A DNA stretch of 64,000 bases from CAYZED01 sp964477445 (GTDB taxonomy: Bacteria > Bacillota > Clostridia > Lutisporales > Lutisporaceae), in NCBI GenBank assembly GCA_964477445.1, contig CAYZED010000015.1, forward strand, positions 6,614 to 70,613, written 5' to 3'. Positions 60,945 through 64,000 of the stretch are shown here, piece by piece. Position numbers and translations under genes: made by a program. A model generated the notes under the pieces. That model ran no database searches, was not told the DNA's origin, and saw only the letters and a list, made by a program, of their open reading frames with translations. Numbering within the stretch: position 1 is the first letter of the stretch; each line of letters begins with the position of its first letter.

Positions 60945-62096
60945 ATTCTTAAGCAAAAAAACAAGAAAAGAAAAGTAATAATCCCGATTTTTATTTCTCA
61001 TATGGGTTGCCCAAATGATTGTACCTTTTGTAACCAGAGATTAATTAGCGGAAGTGAAGGTTACATTACACCTGAGGAAGTTCACAAAATCGTGGAAGAA
61101 AGAAAAGACACAGTTGATTTCGAAAACGACGATGTGGAAATTGCTTTTTTTGGTGGTAGCTTCACAATGATACCTATTGAAACTCAAGAAGAGCTGCTTT
61201 CTGCAGCTTATATTTATGTGGAAGCAGGTTTGATTAAAAATATAAGAATTTCCACAAGACCTGATGGTATTGACTCCAAGGTCGTTGAACGCATTTTAAG
61301 ATACAAAGTTACAATAGTTGAACTTGGAGTTCAAAGTATGGATGAAAGTGTCTTAAATGCAGTTAAGCGTGGCTATAAACCGCAACGTGTTGTCGAGGCT
61401 ATCAAGCTACTTAAAGATAATGGTTTAAAAGTTGGGGTTCAAATTATGATTGGGCTACCTAAATCAAATATAACTACTGAAATTTCTACAGTAACTGAAT
61501 TAATTAAGCTAAAACCAGAATATGCGAGAATATATCCAACACTGGTAATTGAAGGCACAGAACTCGCAAAAAGCTACCTTAGCGGAGATTATACACCTTT
61601 GAATTTGCAGGAAGCGACTGATACAGCTTATAAACTTTTCAAAATATTCGATGAAGCTAATGTTGAAGTTATAAGAATTGGACTACAGCCAACAGATAAA
61701 ATTTCAAATTCAGAAACATCTTCTGTTATTGCCGGTCCAGAACATCCATCGATGGGGGAATTAGTTTTTAGTAAACTATATATGGAAATTATTGAGAATG
61801 GTTTAAAGCAAATCTTTAGCAAATTAAGTATTTTGCCGGCAGAATCAAAAAACTTTATAAAATCAAAAGACTGTTTAGAAACAAAAGATAGAATTTTGTA
61901 TATAAGATGCAACCCCTCTGTAATTTCAATGATTTCGGGGCATAAGTCTGAGAATAAAAAACATTTATTCGACAAATATGGTTTTAAAAACATAAAAATA
62001 ATTAGCGATTTGTCACAAAATATTGAAAACATAGAAATTAACTATTGCAATATTCGTATTATTTCCAGTAAAATAGATTTATACCAATTTGGATAA
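60945..62096 (+). CDS. Elp3-like radical SAM protein, probably from an ATT start
   Basis: The protein has the cluster motif CPNDCTFCNQR, then DVEIAFFGGSFTMIP and VVELGVQSMDESVLNAVKRGY, typical of the Elp3-type radical SAM family without an acetyltransferase domain that sits between rnc and smc. The first ATG (61002) would remove the beta-strand KRKVIIPIFISH that belongs to the barrel. Reading back in frame, a stop lies at 60942-60944, and the codon right after it, ATT at 60945, has AGAGGTG seven bases upstream. ATT is therefore the likely start, as in infC. The substrate is unknown. Confidence 0.85.
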   Translation: MLKQKNKKRKVIIPIFISHMGCPNDCTFCNQRLISGSEGYITPEEVHKIVEERKDTVDFENDDVEIAFFGGSFTMIPIETQEELLSAAYIYVEAGLIKNIRISTRPDGIDSKVVERILRYKVTIVELGVQSMDESVLNAVKRGYKPQRVVEAIKLLKDNGLKVGVQIMIGLPKSNITTEISTVTELIKLKPEYARIYPTLVIEGTELAKSYLSGDYTPLNLQEATDTAYKLFKIFDEANVEVIRIGLQPTDKISNSETSSVIAGPEHPSMGELVFSKLYMEIIENGLKQIFSKLSILPAESKNFIKSKDCLETKDRILYIRCNPSVISMISGHKSENKKHLFDKYGFKNIKIISDLSQNIENIEINYCNIRIISSKIDLYQFG

Positions 62097-62112
62097 GCGG
62101 AGGAGTTAAGTC

Positions 62113-62679
62113 ATGGTAGATAATAAAAAGTCAAATGGCTTAAATATCATACCAATAGATGGAAAACGTTTATGTGATTTAAACAAAACAAACCAGCCTT
62201 TTTCGATCTTTGGCAGGCTGATACCAACTTTGGCTAAAGGGGAGTGGACCTTTGCCGAGGAACTCTTTGAAACACCTTATGAAAAACAATACCCCGATGA
62301 CGAACTGGACTATAGTGAATACTTAGGTAATCCAGATAAAATTATCTTTATGGCTTACGTGGACAATCAGTGTATGGGACTGATAAGGTTAAGGCGTAAT
62401 TGGAACAAGTACTGCTACATTGAAGATATTGCTGTCTGGAGAGAATACCGGGGAATGGGATTAGGAAGAAACTTGATTAATGCAGCTATTCAATGGGCAA
62501 AGGAAGGTGGAATGCCTGGGTTGATGTTGGAAACTCAGGACATAAATCTTGTAGCCTGCAGATTTTACCATAAGTGTGGATTTGCACTAGGAGGAGTGGA
62601 TACCATGTTATATGGGAACTGCCCTATCAAGGGTGAAAAGGCCTTGTTCTGGTATAAATTATTAGATGATAGTCTATAG
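62113..62679 (+). CDS. Streptothricin acetyltransferase-like GNAT protein (Sat4/SatA-like)
   Basis: The 188-residue protein resembles streptothricin N-acetyltransferases from memory of that family: GEWTFAEELFETPYEKQY, YIEDIAVWREYRGMGLG (acetyl-CoA loop, residues about 107-123), GLMLETQDINLVACRFYHKCGF and VDTMLYGN. Such enzymes inactivate streptothricin by acetylating its beta-lysine. Its base composition looks less AT-rich than neighbouring genes. It occupies the position where smc is expected, followed by an AbiE system, which suggests horizontal transfer. A GGAGGAG ribosome site precedes the ATG. Confidence 0.8.
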   Translation: MVDNKKSNGLNIIPIDGKRLCDLNKTNQPFSIFGRLIPTLAKGEWTFAEELFETPYEKQYPDDELDYSEYLGNPDKIIFMAYVDNQCMGLIRLRRNWNKYCYIEDIAVWREYRGMGLGRNLINAAIQWAKEGGMPGLMLETQDINLVACRFYHKCGFALGGVDTMLYGNCPIKGEKALFWYKLLDDSL

Positions 62680-62793
62680 TGACTACAATATATATGTTAA
62701 ATTAAGAGTTGACTTTTATGCACAATATTCGAGAGAAATTGAGCATGAAAGTCTTTTTTATTGAATATGCTACACGCTGAGTAGTTTTTTCAT

Positions 62794-62886
62794 CAAAACA
62801 TTTTGGCCAAAACATTGATTTGCGTAAAAAGTTTTGATATAATCAAAACATAATTATCAAAACAAAGTTTTGCTATTTAAGTTTTG
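62794..62886 (+). promoter_or_regulatory. AbiE promoter with seven CAAAAC/GTTTTG operator half-sites
   Basis: TTGATT (62815-62820), 17 nt and TATAAT (62838-62843) form the promoter. The -10 box lies inside the perfect palindrome GTTTTGATATAATCAAAAC (62831-62849). Other half-sites are CAAAAC at 62794, 62808 and 62858, and GTTTTG at 62867 and 62881. Autoregulation by the AbiEi antitoxin is the likely use. Confidence 0.7.
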
Positions 62887-62899
62887 AAGAGGTGAAGAT

Positions 62900-63688
62900 A
62901 TGAATAAAAAAAATATGAGTGTGGACGAAAAGTTCATCGGTGAGCTTTCAAAACATATGAATAATAGTGATGAAATGAGTCTTAAAATTATATATTCCTT
63001 ATTCCCAGAAATGAATAGGAAGACAATTTCATGGAGGCTTTATTCATTAGTTCAACAGGGAAAGCTTTATAAAACTGGGCATGGGATTTATTCTCTGAAT
63101 AGAAATAATGAAGATAATTTATCAGCAGGCTATGAATATCTGCAAAGAAAATCTAAAGAAATCTACGACATCTTAGCAGAGTATGGATATGATTTTTACA
63201 TTACAGGACTTGATTCATTGGTAGGAGAAATCCTACACATGCCTGAGAATTACCCAGTACTTATAATCATTGAAGAATCTGGCATTAAGGAAATTCAAGA
63301 AGTGTTGAATGAAAAGGATATGATTGTTCTTACAGAAAAAGATCGTGAGATTATAGAAAAAACAATTCTGAGGAATAAAGTAGATGTGATTTTGTTGAGA
63401 GGAAAAGATTTTTCTTTGGCAACGGATAATATATCCCAAAAAGAAAAAGGCTTCATCGATTTATATTATGCGGTTACAAGAATGGAGTATGGAGTTTCTG
63501 TACCTGAATTGTCTCGAATATATCAAAGCTTGAAAAGAAACAATTCTATTGCTATGGCAAAAATGAAAGCAGCAGCTAAGGATAGAGGAGTATCTGTAGA
63601 GATAAACTGGCTTATTGAAATGAACAAAGCATCGGAAAAGACTATAGAGTTTATGAGTTATCAAATTAAGGAGGCCAAATGGATTTAA
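62900..63688 (+). CDS. AbiEi-like antitoxin/transcriptional regulator
   Basis: The 262-residue protein has an N-terminal winged-helix region (MSLKIIYSLFPEMNRKTISWRLYSLVQQGKLYKTGHGIYSL in part) and a longer C-terminal domain. It is followed, with a ten-base overlap, by an AbiEii-type nucleotidyltransferase, which identifies it as the type IV antitoxin of that pair. Type IV antitoxins silence the toxin and repress the operon by binding promoter repeats. GAGGTGA precedes the ATG. Confidence 0.82.
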   Translation: MNKKNMSVDEKFIGELSKHMNNSDEMSLKIIYSLFPEMNRKTISWRLYSLVQQGKLYKTGHGIYSLNRNNEDNLSAGYEYLQRKSKEIYDILAEYGYDFYITGLDSLVGEILHMPENYPVLIIIEESGIKEIQEVLNEKDMIVLTEKDREIIEKTILRNKVDVILLRGKDFSLATDNISQKEKGFIDLYYAVTRMEYGVSVPELSRIYQSLKRNNSIAMAKMKAAAKDRGVSVEINWLIEMNKASEKTIEFMSYQIKEAKWI

Positions 63689-64000
63689 TAAACAAAGATA
63701 ATATTATTCTTGAAAAAGAGGTCTTCTTGAGAAGTGAGATTGAAAAACGCATGACTGAAGGTGGTTTTAACTCCCTGTCAAAATTTGAACTTTTCATATG
63801 GGATTTGGAGATGTTCCTACAAATACAAAAAAAATTAGGTGATAAAATCATCTTGAAGGGTGGAGCAGCGACACAGTTTTATGTTCCTGTAACGAGTCAG
63901 AGAACAAGTATCGATATAGATATGATATGTTTGTCAGGTCGTGATGAAATGCATCAAATTATTTCTGAAATTGAAAATGAATTTGCTGGAGTTGAGGATT
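63679..64000 (+). CDS. AbiEii/AbiGii-family nucleotidyltransferase toxin, N-terminal part
   Basis: The gene runs off the window. The visible 107 residues contain the family motif KIILKGGAATQFY followed by RTSIDIDMI, the GG(A)...DxD nucleotidyltransferase core. AbiEii toxins transfer nucleotides to tRNA acceptor ends and arrest growth on phage infection. TAAGGAGGCC lies before the ATG at 63679, which overlaps the antitoxin gene by ten bases. Confidence 0.88.
   Translation, partial: MDLINKDNIILEKEVFLRSEIEKRMTEGGFNSLSKFELFIWDLEMFLQIQKKLGDKIILKGGAATQFYVPVTSQRTSIDIDMICLSGRDEMHQIISEIENEFAGVED

Noticed and set aside
1..64000. tRNA or rRNA genes, prophage or complete insertion sequences
   Set aside because: No cloverleaf, rRNA core sequence, phage structural gene or transposase was recognised in the window.

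Overview
This window is a low-GC, strongly AT-rich chromosome segment from a Firmicute, most likely an anaerobic member of the Clostridia. That placement rests on gene order and gene content: a valS T-box leader, RemA, DUF4364, FapR, FabK as the enoyl reductase, Rqc2, the FakA/YloV pair, and a long collinear block matching the Bacillus/Clostridium housekeeping cluster. The genus cannot be named from sequence reading alone. The assembly is a draft: four runs of ten N (9349, 23706, 45747, 50817) interrupt genes, and one of them (recG) is flanked by a fold-back duplication that looks like an assembly artefact.

Layout. 1-7.1 kb: end of a CDP-alcohol phosphatidyltransferase, a T-box-controlled valS, folC, a membrane-anchored protein that looks like a metallo-beta-lactamase fold without its metal ligands, a DUF4375 (DMP19-like) protein and a DUF4364 regulator. 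7.2-11 kb: a four-gene multisubunit FAD/Fe-S amino-acid dehydrogenase operon. 11-20 kb: accessory genes, comprising a His-rich CsoR-type repressor, an ECF S component coupled to a methyltransferase, two small membrane proteins, hipBA, bioY with a textbook BirA operator, an XpaC-like protein and a repeat-loaded B12/radical SAM protein. 20-24 kb: nth, an ArsB/NhaD-type permease and rqc2.

24.5-62 kb is the conserved core: dapF; yicC-remA-gmk-rpoZ-coaBC; priA-def-fmt-rsmB-rlmN-prpC-prkC-rsgA-rpe-thiN; an arsR-acr3-arsC insertion; rpmB (opposite strand); asp23-fakA; recG-rsmD-coaD; tmcAL and ackA; yceD-rpmF; then fapR-plsX-fabH-fabK-fabD-fabG-acpP, fabF, rnc and a radical SAM gene. These genes make nucleotides, CoA, formyl-Met processing enzymes, ribosome assembly factors, an envelope-sensing kinase/phosphatase pair and type II fatty acids under FapR control. 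fabH carries a frameshift that looks like a 10-nt deletion. Where smc would be expected next, the window instead has a streptothricin-acetyltransferase-like gene and an AbiE-type toxin-antitoxin pair, so a horizontally acquired segment seems to start near 62.1 kb.

The most interesting unexplained signals are: (i) a dispersed intergenic repeat of about 75 bp (four clear copies, a GC-rich 5' hairpin and an invariant 3' core TCTTACGAAACT); (ii) a 146-nt nested fold-back element between rpmF and the fapR promoter; (iii) in-frame tandem micro-repeat arrays inside four unrelated proteins (XpaC-like, B12-radical SAM with three separate arrays, RsmB, TmcAL); and (iv) a cluster of seven CAAAAC/GTTTTG sites over the AbiE promoter.
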